46,558 nt of DNA, from NCBI GenBank assembly GCA_002340985.1, contig DDNC01000014.1, positions 186,049-232,606 of the forward strand, given 5' to 3'. The notes under the pieces were generated by a model, which saw only the letters and a program-made list of their open reading frames with translations, ran no database searches and was not told the DNA's origin. Position numbers and translations under genes: made by a program. The DNA is from Firmicutes bacterium UBA2530 (GTDB lineage: Bacteria > Bacillota > Clostridia > Tissierellales > Sedimentibacteraceae). Shown here piece after piece: positions 8,926-16,254 of the stretch; within the stretch, counting starts at the first letter, position 1, and the number at the start of each line of letters is the position of its first letter.

Positions 8926-9552
8926 ATGAATAAGATAACAAAAAAAAGATTCAATATAAAAAGAAAAGATCAATTTAATAAAAGATTAGCATTTCAAATT
9001 ATTTTCAGTATATTGCTTGTGGCTGCAGTAATTGTAACCAAGCAGCTGAATAATGATTTTTCCAAACACTTTTTAAATGCGGCAGATGTAAAAATGAGTG
9101 AAAGTATCAAGACTGATGAAGCGAAGCTTTCCATTAAAGAGTTTTTCGCCGATATAAAGGGCAAGATACTGCCGGAGAAGAAATCCGAATATGTCGCCCC
9201 TGTTAGCGGGAAGATATATCAGGAGTATGGCTTAAATAAAACAGGAGAATCTTCATATTACAATCACGGCTTGGATATAATCTCAAATACTCAGTCGATA
9301 CGGTCTGTTTCCGACGGAAAGGTAGCAAAGGTAGGAAGCAACGAAAAGCTGCTGAATTATATAATAGTTGAAAATGACGGAAAGTTGTTTGTTTATGGAA
9401 AAATTGAGGAGGCCTTTGTAGATGAAGGTGACAAAATTTCCGGCGGTGATATCATTGGAACACTGAATACCGAAAATATGCTGCTCCATATTGAGGTCTG
9501 GGAAAACGGTGAGTCTATGAATCCTTCTAAGCTGTTCGATATGAATGAATGA
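8926..9552 (+). CDS. M23-family (LytM/SpoIVFA-like) membrane protein
   Basis: A 208-residue protein with a basic N-terminus, one transmembrane segment (about residues 24-43) and a C-terminal M23/LytM-like domain that begins near APVSGKIYQEYGL and includes NHGLDIIS. The full catalytic set of active M23 zinc peptidases is not apparent, as in SpoIVFA, which is a regulatory rather than catalytic member. Start at ATG 8926 after GGAGGGGG. The gene directly precedes an M50 protease, reproducing the spoIVFA-spoIVFB pair, in which SpoIVFA anchors and inhibits the sigma-K processing protease in the outer forespore membrane. The name is by homology and context. Confidence 0.78.
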   Translation: MNKITKKRFNIKRKDQFNKRLAFQIIFSILLVAAVIVTKQLNNDFSKHFLNAADVKMSESIKTDEAKLSIKEFFADIKGKILPEKKSEYVAPVSGKIYQEYGLNKTGESSYYNHGLDIISNTQSIRSVSDGKVAKVGSNEKLLNYIIVENDGKLFVYGKIEEAFVDEGDKISGGDIIGTLNTENMLLHIEVWENGESMNPSKLFDMNE

Positions 9553-9558
9553 TGGGTA

Positions 9559-10083
9559 ATGCTTATAATAATCGCTCTTGTAGTCCATGAAGCGGCACAT
9601 TTGATTGCCGCTTTTATTTTGAACATAAAGTTAGATAAGGTTAAAATTACTCCCTTTGGCTTTAATCTCAATGCTGATCTGGAAAACATAGGATTTATAA
9701 GCAAGCTGGTTTTATTTTTTGCCGGTCCTGCCGCTAATTTATGTTTGTATGTAATATTTAGAATTGCAGGGCACTCAAGATTTGCCGACGCTAATGCATT
9801 GCTTGCAATTATCAACATGGTACCGGTGGTTCCTCTTGACGGAGGAAATATCTGCAGGTCTGTGCTGGAAATATTTTTAGATATGAAGACCGTATGCCGA
9901 TATATGATAATGACAAACACATTTTTCATAACATGCTTTCTTACAATCATACATATTCAGGGCAATTATCTTTATTTTTTGCTCATTGTTATGGCATTGA
10001 AAGGAATACTCGAAGAAAACCGTTCTCTGATAGAAAAAAATATAAAAAGGAAGTTTAATCTGATTAAATATAAGAGGAAATAA
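9559..10083 (+). CDS. M50 (site-2 protease) family zinc metalloprotease, SpoIVFB-like
   Basis: A 174-residue intramembrane protease. The zinc motif HEAAH lies at residues 10-14 and the third-ligand motif reads NMVPVVPLDGG. It starts six bases after the SpoIVFA-like stop. A stop lies just upstream in frame, so the protein cannot extend much further. It is short for SpoIVFB: the N-terminal helix begins almost at HExxH and there is no CBS domain. In sporulating Firmicutes this enzyme cleaves pro-sigma-K in the mother cell; BofA (30256) and sigma-K type promoters (about 41.8 and 45.4-45.9 kb) in the same window support that reading. Confidence 0.82.
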   Translation: MLIIIALVVHEAAHLIAAFILNIKLDKVKITPFGFNLNADLENIGFISKLVLFFAGPAANLCLYVIFRIAGHSRFADANALLAIINMVPVVPLDGGNICRSVLEIFLDMKTVCRYMIMTNTFFITCFLTIIHIQGNYLYFLLIVMALKGILEENRSLIEKNIKRKFNLIKYKRK

Positions 10084-10183
10084 TGTTTTTGGCTTTTCTT
10101 ATAGCAAATTAATGAAATGCAGCCGTATATTTTTTAAATGATAAAAAAGTCATGCTAAAAAAGCTGATTTTGTAAAAAAAATA

Positions 10184-10211
10184 TTGAAAAAATTCAAATA
10201 TAGGTTATAAT
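10184..10211 (+). promoter_or_regulatory. Sigma-A promoter for a small RNA or amidase leader
   Basis: TTGAAA (10184-10189), 16-base spacer, TATAAT (10206-10211). The predicted start near 10218 coincides with the first base of a strong hairpin. Confidence 0.65.
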
Positions 10212-10217
10212 AGAATT

Positions 10218-10296
10218 ACATTTGTAAATGAGAATTTATAAATGCCTCTTAAATTTTTTGCCTCAAGCCGTGGGAGACCACGGCTTGCCCTTTTTG
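10218..10296 (+). ncRNA. Candidate small RNA of two GAGA-capped hairpins
   Basis: Hairpin 1: an 11-bp stem 10219-10229 / 10234-10244 with one G-U pair and loop GAGA. Hairpin 2: a perfect 10-bp stem CAAGCCGTGG (10264-10273) / CCACGGCTTG (10278-10287) with loop GAGA, then CCCTTTTT, a terminator-like end. The RNA would be about 75-80 nt. If hairpin 2 does not stop transcription, the same promoter would instead give a roughly 300-nt leader for the amidase gene. It fits no family I recognise. It would overlap the 3' side of the opposing peptide transcript. Confidence 0.45.
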
Positions 10297-10323
10297 CGTG
10301 ACTTAACCCTACCGCTTAATGAC

Positions 10324-10401
10324 CTACACAGAAAATACCACCACCAACACACAGGCTATAAATATAATAATAAGAATATTTTCCTTTATAAAGTTCAGCA
10401 T
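10324..10401 (-). CDS. 25-residue hydrophobic peptide, possible type I toxin
   Basis: ATG at 10401 down to TAG at 10324-10326 encodes a short peptide: a polar start (MLNFIKEN) followed by an almost unbroken run of Ile, Leu, Val and Phe, ending FSV. GGGGGG lies five bases before the ATG. A sigma-A-like promoter on the same strand (10419-10447) would start the message only about 10 bases before the ribosome site. The opposite strand carries the candidate small RNA. The size, single membrane span and opposed transcription resemble type I toxin genes, but the peptide matches no family I can name and could be spurious. Confidence 0.38.
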   Translation of the reverse strand: MLNFIKENILIIIFIACVLVVVFSV

Positions 10402-10418
10402 TATATCCCCCCGCTAAC

Positions 10419-10447
10419 AGTATATGCCGTAAACTTATAATTGATAA
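10419..10447 (-). promoter_or_regulatory. Sigma-A-like promoter for the hydrophobic peptide gene
   Basis: Read on the reverse strand: TTATCA (10447-10442), 17-base spacer, TATACT (10424-10419). Predicted start near 10412, just before the G-rich ribosome site. Confidence 0.45.
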
Positions 10448-10521
10448 GTTAAGAAAATAAGAACAGTATTAATACGGAGTGCATAAACTGGAATAGAACA
10501 AAAGTAAGAACGGAGGTTTAT

Positions 10522-11292
10522 ATGCCTACAGTATATTTAAGTCCATCAACACAGGAATATAATCAGTATGTAACGGGTAGCGGAAGTGAAGAATATTTTA
10601 TGAACTTGATTGCAGATGCCATGATTCCTTATTTAGAGCAGTTTGGCATAAGCTATTACAGAAATACACCGGATATGACGGCAGGTTCATCATTGAGGGA
10701 TTCGAATTCAAAAAATGTTGATTTTCATATTGCAATACATTCAAATGCTTCAGGACCTGGTCAGGAAGGAAGAAACAGAGGAGTAGTAATCTTTTATTAT
10801 CCCGGAAGTTCAAGCGGTCAAAGAATGGCAGATATAATGGCCGAAAATTTCAAACAAATATATCCATTGCCTGATTTGGTAAGGACAGTGCCAACCACAT
10901 CCCTTGGTGAGGTGGCAAGAACCACGGCACCTTCAGTACTGATCGAGGTTGCCTATCACGACAACTATGATGATGCAATGTGGATAGAAAATAATATTGA
11001 CCTTATTGGAAGAACATTGGCTGATTCAATCAATGAATATTTCAGCACAGCCGGACAGATACCGGGACAGCCGTCTACCGGTCAACCTGTGCCAACCGGA
11101 AGAACCGGAAGGGTTACATTGACCAGCGGGTATTTAAACATAAGAAATGGCCCTTCAACAGAGGCGCCTGTCATAGGAATGGCACCAAACGGAGCTGTTG
11201 TAAATATAATAGAGCAGGTAGGGGATTGGTACAGAATAAATTACAACGGAATAGACGGATATGTCAGCGGACAATATATAACAGCTCAATAA
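10522..11292 (+). CDS. N-acetylmuramoyl-L-alanine amidase (Amidase_3) with C-terminal SH3 domain
   Basis: 256 residues. The N-terminal Amidase_3 catalytic domain (about 1-170) shows the YLSPSTQ start of the clostridial subgroup, a SEEYFMN helix with a ligand Glu, IAIHSNA with a zinc His, and VLIEVAYHDN with the catalytic Glu. A Pro/Thr/Gly linker (about 175-195) leads to a bacterial SH3 domain beginning VTLTSGYLNIRNGPS. There is no signal peptide, so it probably acts inside the mother cell, on release by lysis, or by an unusual export route. Start at ATG 10522 after CGGAGG. No phage genes surround it, so endolysin is less likely than a spore or autolysis role. Confidence 0.9.
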   Translation: MPTVYLSPSTQEYNQYVTGSGSEEYFMNLIADAMIPYLEQFGISYYRNTPDMTAGSSLRDSNSKNVDFHIAIHSNASGPGQEGRNRGVVIFYYPGSSSGQRMADIMAENFKQIYPLPDLVRTVPTTSLGEVARTTAPSVLIEVAYHDNYDDAMWIENNIDLIGRTLADSINEYFSTAGQIPGQPSTGQPVPTGRTGRVTLTSGYLNIRNGPSTEAPVIGMAPNGAVVNIIEQVGDWYRINYNGIDGYVSGQYITAQ

Positions 11293-11308
11293 GTCGATAA
11301 TATAACGG

Positions 11309-11357
11309 AAACAGGCGGTATCTCAATTGCGATAAAACGATTGTATACCGCCTGTTT
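11309..11357. terminator. Intrinsic terminator after the amidase gene
   Basis: A 13-bp perfect stem AAACAGGCGGTAT (11309-11321) / ATACCGCCTGTTT (11345-11357), with a 23-base loop. Confidence 0.75.
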
Positions 11358-11443
11358 TCAGTGAGTTATATTTAGGAAAACGAAGTCAGCAGAAGTGATG
11401 AGGTTCATTCAATATATTCCATAATTTTCATGTAAAAAAACTC

Positions 11444-11472
11444 TTTACAAAAGCCTGTACATCACATATAAT
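11444..11472 (+). promoter_or_regulatory. Sigma-A promoter of tRNA-Leu
   Basis: TTTACA (11444-11449), 17-base spacer, TATAAT (11467-11472), 13 bases before the tRNA. Confidence 0.75.
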
Positions 11473-11485
11473 GATAAAGCAGTTC

Positions 11486-11568
11486 GCGGTCGTGGCGGAA
11501 CGGCAGACGCACTAGCTTGAGGGGCTAGCGAATGTATATTCGTGGGGGTTCAAATCCCCCCGACCGCA
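11486..11568 (+). tRNA. tRNA-Leu, anticodon GAG
   Basis: 83 bases. The acceptor stem GCGGTCG/CGACCGC closes the molecule. The anticodon stem is CTAGC/GCTAG around loop TTGAGGG, giving anticodon GAG at 11519-11521. There is a long variable arm, as expected for leucine, and the TpsiC arm reads GGGGGTTCAAATCCCCC. CCA is not encoded. Confidence 0.96.
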
Positions 11569-11586
11569 TAAATATAATTACAAAGG

Positions 11587-11616
11587 AATTGATTGCTATG
11601 CAGTCAATTTTTTTGT
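11587..11616 (+). terminator. Terminator of the tRNA unit
   Basis: A 10-bp stem AATTGATTGC (11587-11596) / GCAGTCAATT (11600-11609), loop TAT, then a T run. Confidence 0.75.
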
Positions 11617-11681
11617 ATATTTTTATGAGGTAGAAAATCAAAAATAATTATGCCATGTGTATTTTATTTTTAATTTTTAAT

Positions 11682-11689
11682 CCGATATA
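11682..11689 (+). promoter_or_regulatory. Sigma-D (SigD/FliA)-like -10 box before the chemoreceptor gene
   Basis: TCCGATAT matches the sigma-D -10 GCCGATAA/T at seven of eight positions. The -35 region is T-rich (TTTA at 11664) rather than TAAA, so the assignment is tentative. Confidence 0.35.
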
Positions 11690-11816
11690 TAATATATAGT
11701 AATAATGCTTATTTTTAAAGGACTGGAGGAATTTATAAAAGCAGATTTTTTATGGAATCATGAAAGGCTCATTGGGATGATTTAAAATGGCGGGAAATAT
11801 ATTAGGAGGTATTTTC

Positions 11817-13808
11817 ATGAAATCCATTAAATTGAGATTAATATCAATATTCACACTTGTTATACTCGTTGTAACAGCAGCAATTGGGGGTATAACGCTA
11901 AGCATAGTAAGCAAAAATTCATTAAAAGATGCTTATGGAGCTTTGGAATTGACGGTTCAGACAGAAGCTAAATATATTGCTTCAAGAATTAGCGCAGAAT
12001 TAAAATATGTGGATGCTCTTGCGCAAAATTCAATTATTGCGGATGAGTCGGTTCCCATAGAACAAAAAATTGCTTTTTGTGAAAAAGAAGCAGAACGTTC
12101 CGGTTATGTTCAATTTGGTCTTGCGGATAAAAGCGGAAAGGCAACTATTTTAAATAAAAGCAAGGAAAAAAATGATGTTTCGGACCGTGAATTTTTCCTG
12201 AAAGCAATTAACGGAGAAAAGGCATCATCAGATGTTATTTTCAGCAAGCTTGACGGAAAGCCTACCATAGTATTTGCGGCACCGGTCAGGACAGACGGTA
12301 AAATAACAGGTGTTTTTTACGGCAGAATGGACGGTTTGGAATTAAGTGAGATGAGCAAGCTGGTTACCTATAAAAACACGGGGTACGGCTATATCATCAA
12401 CAATGAAGGTGTCACTGTAGCACACAGAAATACCGATCTTGTATTGATGCAGGATAATGATATAGAAAATGCAAAAACAGATGCTACCCTTAAGCAGTTG
12501 GGTGACTTGACACTTAAGATGACCGAGCGCAAGTTGGGCAGCGGAGAATATACATATAACAATGTGGATAAGATAATGGGATATGCACCTATTGAAAATA
12601 CTCCGTGGATAATTGCTCTGACAGTAGAAAAGAATGAAGTATTTCAAGATACGGTCCAGCTTGCAAAGGTGTTGCTTACATTGTGTGCAGCAGTTTTATT
12701 GATAGCTGCGGCGGTGACATATTTCATAAGCAGTGCTATTGCAAAACCAATTAAGAAGATTACAACAGTTGCACAGCAAATTGCTGACGGAAATTTCGAT
12801 ACAGAGCTTCTGGTAGAATCCAAAGACGAGATAGGCCATCTTGCCAAGGCATTTCATCTGACTATTGACAAGCTTTTAAATTATCAGGGATATATAGATG
12901 AAATTTCAGATGCATTGCTAAGTGTTGCTCATGGGGATCTGACTATAGAACTTCAAAGAGAATACACTGGACAATTCAGAAAAATTAAGGATAATCTTCA
13001 GGCTATGCTTGAAAACCTGAATTATACACTAATGCAAATTGATTCATCAGCCACTCAGGTTGACAGCGGTGCCGAACAAGTGGCAAACGGAGCTCAGGCG
13101 CTTTCTCAGGGAGCTACAGAGCAATCAAGCGCAATTGAGGAGTTATCCGCATCAATTGCGGAGCTTACAGACCAGGTCAGACAAAATGCAGAACATGCAA
13201 AGACAGCACAGAGTAAGGCAGAATTTGCCGGAAATGAGTTGAAAAATAGCAATGAGAATATGGAAGATATGGTTTCGGCAATGGAACAAATAGCTTTGAA
13301 ATCCTCTGAAATTTCAAAAATAATTAAAGTTATAGATGATATAGCGTTCCAGACCAATATACTTGCATTAAATGCTGCAGTTGAAGCGGCTCGTGCAGGT
13401 TCAGCCGGAAAAGGCTTTGCTGTTGTTGCTGATGAAGTTAGGAATCTCGCTGGAAAATCTGCAGAAGCAGCAAAAAATACCACCGCATTAATAGAGGAAA
13501 CTCTTTCTGCAGTGCAAAACGGAAGCAAAATGGCTGACACCACATCAAAATCTCTAGGTGAAAGTGCAAGAGAAACCAATGATGCAATATCATTCATCAA
13601 CAAGATTGCGATTGCTTCTCAGGAGCAGGCAGATGCCATTGTGCAGGTTAATCAGGGAGTGGAACAGATATCCGCAGTCGTACAAACAAATGCTGCAACT
13701 GCCGAGGAAAGTGCTGCAGCCAGCCAGGAGCTTTCAGGACAAGCAAATATTTTAGGAGAGCTTATTTCAAAATTTAGACTGAAAGAAACTGAAATATATA
13801 ACGCTTAA
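11817..13808 (+). CDS. Methyl-accepting chemotaxis protein (Cache, HAMP, MA)
   Basis: 663-residue membrane chemoreceptor. Order: TM1 (about 8-30), an extracellular Cache sensor domain (to about 275), TM2 (about 280-305, ending FISSAIA), HAMP (KPIKKITTVAQQIADGNF), a second linker helix, then the cytoplasmic signalling domain. The signalling tip around IDDIAFQTNILALNAAVEA is the CheA/CheW contact region. Start at ATG 11817, seven bases after AGGAGGT; the in-frame ATG at 11787 has no ribosome site. Hemerythrin and CheX follow, so an oxygen or redox taxis role is plausible, but the Cache ligand is unknown. Confidence 0.96.
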   Translation: MKSIKLRLISIFTLVILVVTAAIGGITLSIVSKNSLKDAYGALELTVQTEAKYIASRISAELKYVDALAQNSIIADESVPIEQKIAFCEKEAERSGYVQFGLADKSGKATILNKSKEKNDVSDREFFLKAINGEKASSDVIFSKLDGKPTIVFAAPVRTDGKITGVFYGRMDGLELSEMSKLVTYKNTGYGYIINNEGVTVAHRNTDLVLMQDNDIENAKTDATLKQLGDLTLKMTERKLGSGEYTYNNVDKIMGYAPIENTPWIIALTVEKNEVFQDTVQLAKVLLTLCAAVLLIAAAVTYFISSAIAKPIKKITTVAQQIADGNFDTELLVESKDEIGHLAKAFHLTIDKLLNYQGYIDEISDALLSVAHGDLTIELQREYTGQFRKIKDNLQAMLENLNYTLMQIDSSATQVDSGAEQVANGAQALSQGATEQSSAIEELSASIAELTDQVRQNAEHAKTAQSKAEFAGNELKNSNENMEDMVSAMEQIALKSSEISKIIKVIDDIAFQTNILALNAAVEAARAGSAGKGFAVVADEVRNLAGKSAEAAKNTTALIEETLSAVQNGSKMADTTSKSLGESARETNDAISFINKIAIASQEQADAIVQVNQGVEQISAVVQTNAATAEESAAASQELSGQANILGELISKFRLKETEIYNA

Positions 13809-13821
13809 TTTTTATAACAGG

Positions 13822-13858
13822 GCAAATAGTGAAAGTACATTGTTTGCTTTGTTTTTTT
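13822..13858 (+). terminator. Intrinsic terminator after the chemoreceptor gene
   Basis: A 10-bp stem with two G-U pairs, GCAAATAGTG (13822-13831) / CATTGTTTGC (13838-13847), then TTTG and seven T. Confidence 0.7.
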
Positions 13859-13909
13859 ATGGTAAACGGCTACTTTTTATTGTAAAAGGGTTTATTTTTT
13901 TGTTGTACT

Positions 13910-13917
13910 GACGATAT
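13910..13917 (+). promoter_or_regulatory. Sigma-D-like -10 box before the hemerythrin gene
   Basis: GACGATAT matches GCCGATAT at seven of eight positions, with TTTA 15 bases upstream. This is the same arrangement as at 14883-14890. Tentative. Confidence 0.35.
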
Positions 13918-13965
13918 ATTAAATTAGTGCAAGTTGCGCAAAGATAAATGAAAGGACAGAATAGT

Positions 13966-14394
13966 ATGCTTTGGAAAGAGAAATACCAGTTAGGGGTTTC
14001 GGTGATTGATGATCAGCACAGTGAGCTGTTCAAGCGTGTTGATGCATTTATGCAGGTGCTTCGGACATCGGGGCCATGGGAAAATAAGCTGCATGGTGTA
14101 AATGAAACTCTTGAATTTATGAAGGTGTATGTTGTAGAACACTTCCGTGATGAAGAGGAGTACCAGCAGAAAATAGGTTATCCGGGGTATGAAAAACACA
14201 AACAGATGCATGAGGATATGGTGAGCTATGTATTGAAGGTTTCTGACGAATATGAAAAAAGCGGACACAGCGAGGAACTTATTCAGCAGTTTGCGGGAAA
14301 ACTCCTTAGCTGGCTGATAAACCATGTAGTATCAGAGGATCAGCGCATTGCTGCTTATGCCATAAAGAAGGAGGCGAATGCAAATGCAAATTAG
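13966..14394 (+). CDS. Bacteriohemerythrin
   Basis: A 142-residue cytoplasmic four-helix protein that binds O2 at a di-iron site. All ligands are visible: His18 (DQHSELF), His59 and Glu63 (HFRDEE), His78 and His82 (HKQMH), His120 and Asp125 (HVVSED). Start at ATG 13966, nine bases after AAAGGA; the in-frame ATG at 13948 lacks a ribosome site. It overlaps cheX by 11 bases and so is translationally coupled to it. In strict anaerobes such proteins are thought to scavenge, carry or sense O2. Its place between a chemoreceptor and CheX suggests a link with aerotaxis. Confidence 0.95.
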   Translation: MLWKEKYQLGVSVIDDQHSELFKRVDAFMQVLRTSGPWENKLHGVNETLEFMKVYVVEHFRDEEEYQQKIGYPGYEKHKQMHEDMVSYVLKVSDEYEKSGHSEELIQQFAGKLLSWLINHVVSEDQRIAAYAIKKEANANAN

Positions 14395-14833
14395 TCATAA
14401 TATTTATACTCCATTTTTAGAGGCTACGCGCAATGTATTTCATTTAATGCTTGACCTCTCAGATATTGCGGAAAGCCCAGCGGAAAATTTTAAGTTTGAT
14501 GATACACTTAACATTTCCATTGGTGTTGTGGGAGACCTTAAGGGTGAGATTATTTACAAGTTTCCAAGTGACACTTCTCTTAGCATGGTAACAATAATGA
14601 GCGGTATGGAAATAGACAGTGTGGATGAATTTGTTACTTCGGCTATTTCTGAAATTGCCAACATAATCAGCGGAAATGTACTGAATCTTCTTGCTGAAAC
14701 AGACATTAACTGCGACATACTCCCTCCTGTATTGAAATTATCTGATGATGCCGGTGAATATAATATTAGCAATGATTTTTGCATTAAAACTTCTGTAGGT
14801 TCTGTTTGTCTTGGACTGCGATTAAATTTTTAG
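14384..14833 (+). CDS. cheX: Chemotaxis protein CheX (CheY-P phosphatase family)
   Basis: 149 residues of the CheC/CheX/FliY phosphatase family, which dephosphorylates CheY-P in the cytoplasm. The catalytic ExxN helix is seen once as SEIANIISGN (about residues 83-92), as in CheX; CheC has two such helices. Start at ATG 14384, nine bases after AAGGAGG; the ATG at 14378 is only three bases from that site. It overlaps the end of the hemerythrin gene. The pair forms a small O2-binding plus signal-termination unit outside any large chemotaxis operon. Confidence 0.85.
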   Translation: MQISHNIYTPFLEATRNVFHLMLDLSDIAESPAENFKFDDTLNISIGVVGDLKGEIIYKFPSDTSLSMVTIMSGMEIDSVDEFVTSAISEIANIISGNVLNLLAETDINCDILPPVLKLSDDAGEYNISNDFCIKTSVGSVCLGLRLNF

Positions 14834-14882
14834 ATGTAAAACTGGCAAAATTTAAATTTAGGATTTATTTTTTAAATAATAT

Positions 14883-14990
14883 GCCGATATATAATTCGGG
14901 AAAATTTTTGTTGTTATTCCCAGAATCTATCTGTATTTAAGCGTTCTGAAAACTATAAGTAACAATATCATTTTTTTAGTTTGCAAACTA
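14883..14990 (+). promoter_or_regulatory. Sigma-D-like -10 box and a 14-bp palindrome before the stalk-domain gene
   Basis: GCCGATAT at 14883-14890 is an exact sigma-D -10 box, with TTTA 15 bases upstream. Ninety bases further on, TAGTTTGCAAACTA (14977-14990) is a perfect 14-bp palindrome that could bind a dimeric regulator. Otherwise 14834-15020 shows no gene. Confidence 0.35.
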
Positions 14991-15033
14991 TGCGGAGAGA
15001 ATCATAATAATATCCATTTTGGAGGAAGACGAA

Positions 15034-16128
15034 ATGAAGAAAACCATTTTAAAGGCATCTGCTGTATTGATGTCTGCAGTTTTATTCTGTGGAAATGCAT
15101 TTGCGGCTGTAATGCCAAAGAACTATGAAAATCCAGAAACAGTAGCATTTGATGATGGCAGCAAGCTTGACGTAACAACGGCAATGAATAATTACTATGA
15201 TGAACTGAAGGTATCATTTGGCGGAGAAGAGTATTCTCTGTCTGTTGTATTGGCAACTGAATCAGGTAAACAGGTATTTTCTACGAAAATAAATAATATG
15301 GCTGATTTCCCTAACGGCGGATGGATGTATGCATTCTGGTCACCTTATGTATACAGCGAAGAATCCAAAATACTTATGATAAATGGTGAAGAATACCATG
15401 AAGAGGGAGTATCCATAGATAATGGAACTGTGACATATACTTTTGACAGCGAAATGACAGGTGTGTGTAAATTAGAAGCAGCATTTCAAACTACTCCTGA
15501 AGATTCAGGTTATTTTGCAACAAACAGAAGCTGGATGCTTGTGCTGACGAAGTCAGATATTGACACATATTTGTCCACGGGAAAAATATATGGTCACGCA
15601 TTCCCTGGACTGAAGGAACTGCTTCAAAATAAAGAAGCAGGTGGGCCTGAAGAAAAACCTGAAACAAAGCCTGAAGAAAAACCGATAGATAAATCCGTAA
15701 CAGCTGCTCCTACAGCTTCAAAGGTAACTGTTAACGGCGAGCAGGTTTCTTTCAACGCTTATTCAATCAACGACAACAATTATTTCAAGCTTCGTGACAT
15801 AGCTAAAGTAATCAGCGGAAGCGTCAAGCAGTTCGATGTTTCATGGGACGGAGATAAAAATGCGATAAATTTATTATCAGCTAAGGAATATACAGTTGTT
15901 GGTGGTGAACTTGAAGAAGCAAGCGCAAGCGGAAATAAGCCTGCAACTCTGAATACAGCTCAAATCTATTTGGACGGAGAGCTTGTAACACTTACAGCGT
16001 ACACAATTGACGGTAATAATTATTTTAAGCTTCGTGACCTTGGTCAGACTTTCAACTTTGGTGTTGCTTGGGACGGAGCTTCTAACACTATCGCAATTGA
16101 TACAGATTCAGGATATTCTGCTGAATAA
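15034..16128 (+). CDS. Secreted protein with two copper-amine-oxidase-N (stalk) domains
   Basis: 364 residues. The signal peptide is clear: MKKTILKASAV, a hydrophobic core, then GNAFA before the probable cleavage site. Residues about 25-200 form a globular domain I do not recognise. A Glu/Lys/Pro-rich linker (about 205-222) leads to two stalk-type repeats, each with the signature NNYFKLRDIA or NNYFKLRDLG followed by SWDG or AWDG. Such repeats occur on clostridial surface proteins. Start at ATG 15034, eight bases after GGAGG. It is monocistronic, with a strong hairpin downstream. Function unknown; attachment or wall association is a guess. Confidence 0.85.
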   Translation: MKKTILKASAVLMSAVLFCGNAFAAVMPKNYENPETVAFDDGSKLDVTTAMNNYYDELKVSFGGEEYSLSVVLATESGKQVFSTKINNMADFPNGGWMYAFWSPYVYSEESKILMINGEEYHEEGVSIDNGTVTYTFDSEMTGVCKLEAAFQTTPEDSGYFATNRSWMLVLTKSDIDTYLSTGKIYGHAFPGLKELLQNKEAGGPEEKPETKPEEKPIDKSVTAAPTASKVTVNGEQVSFNAYSINDNNYFKLRDIAKVISGSVKQFDVSWDGDKNAINLLSAKEYTVVGGELEEASASGNKPATLNTAQIYLDGELVTLTAYTIDGNNYFKLRDLGQTFNFGVAWDGASNTIAIDTDSGYSAE

Positions 16129-16143
16129 ATGAGGATTTATGAG

Positions 16144-16179
16144 TACAAAGAGGAAAAGCGCATGCTTTTCCTCTTTGTA
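16144..16179. terminator. Long perfect hairpin, terminator
   Basis: A 16-bp perfect stem TACAAAGAGGAAAAGC (16144-16159) with loop GCAT and its complement (16164-16179). The following T content is modest. Confidence 0.65.
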
Positions 16180-16196
16180 TATGCGCTTATTTATTC

Positions 16197-16225
16197 TTGT
16201 AATATTTTTCTATATGAATTATAAT
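16197..16225 (+). promoter_or_regulatory. Sigma-A promoter of the phzF-redox module unit
   Basis: TTGTAA (16197-16202), 17-base spacer, TATAAT (16220-16225); predicted start near 16232, shortly before the ATG at 16255. Confidence 0.65.
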
Positions 16226-16254
16226 AATATTAATATAATTAAACGAGGTGCAGT

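Noticed and set aside
10228..10440. A forward open frame of 70 codons upstream of the amidase
   Set aside because: No ribosome site, odd composition, runs through the two hairpins; better explained as RNA plus the opposing peptide gene.
10218..10521. A ydaO-type c-di-AMP riboswitch before the amidase, a common arrangement
   Set aside because: The conserved purine-rich and ACCC/GGGG segments of that riboswitch are not present.
10522..11292. Prophage endolysin
   Set aside because: No holin, tail or other phage genes nearby, and the Amidase_3 subgroup is also chromosomal in Clostridia.
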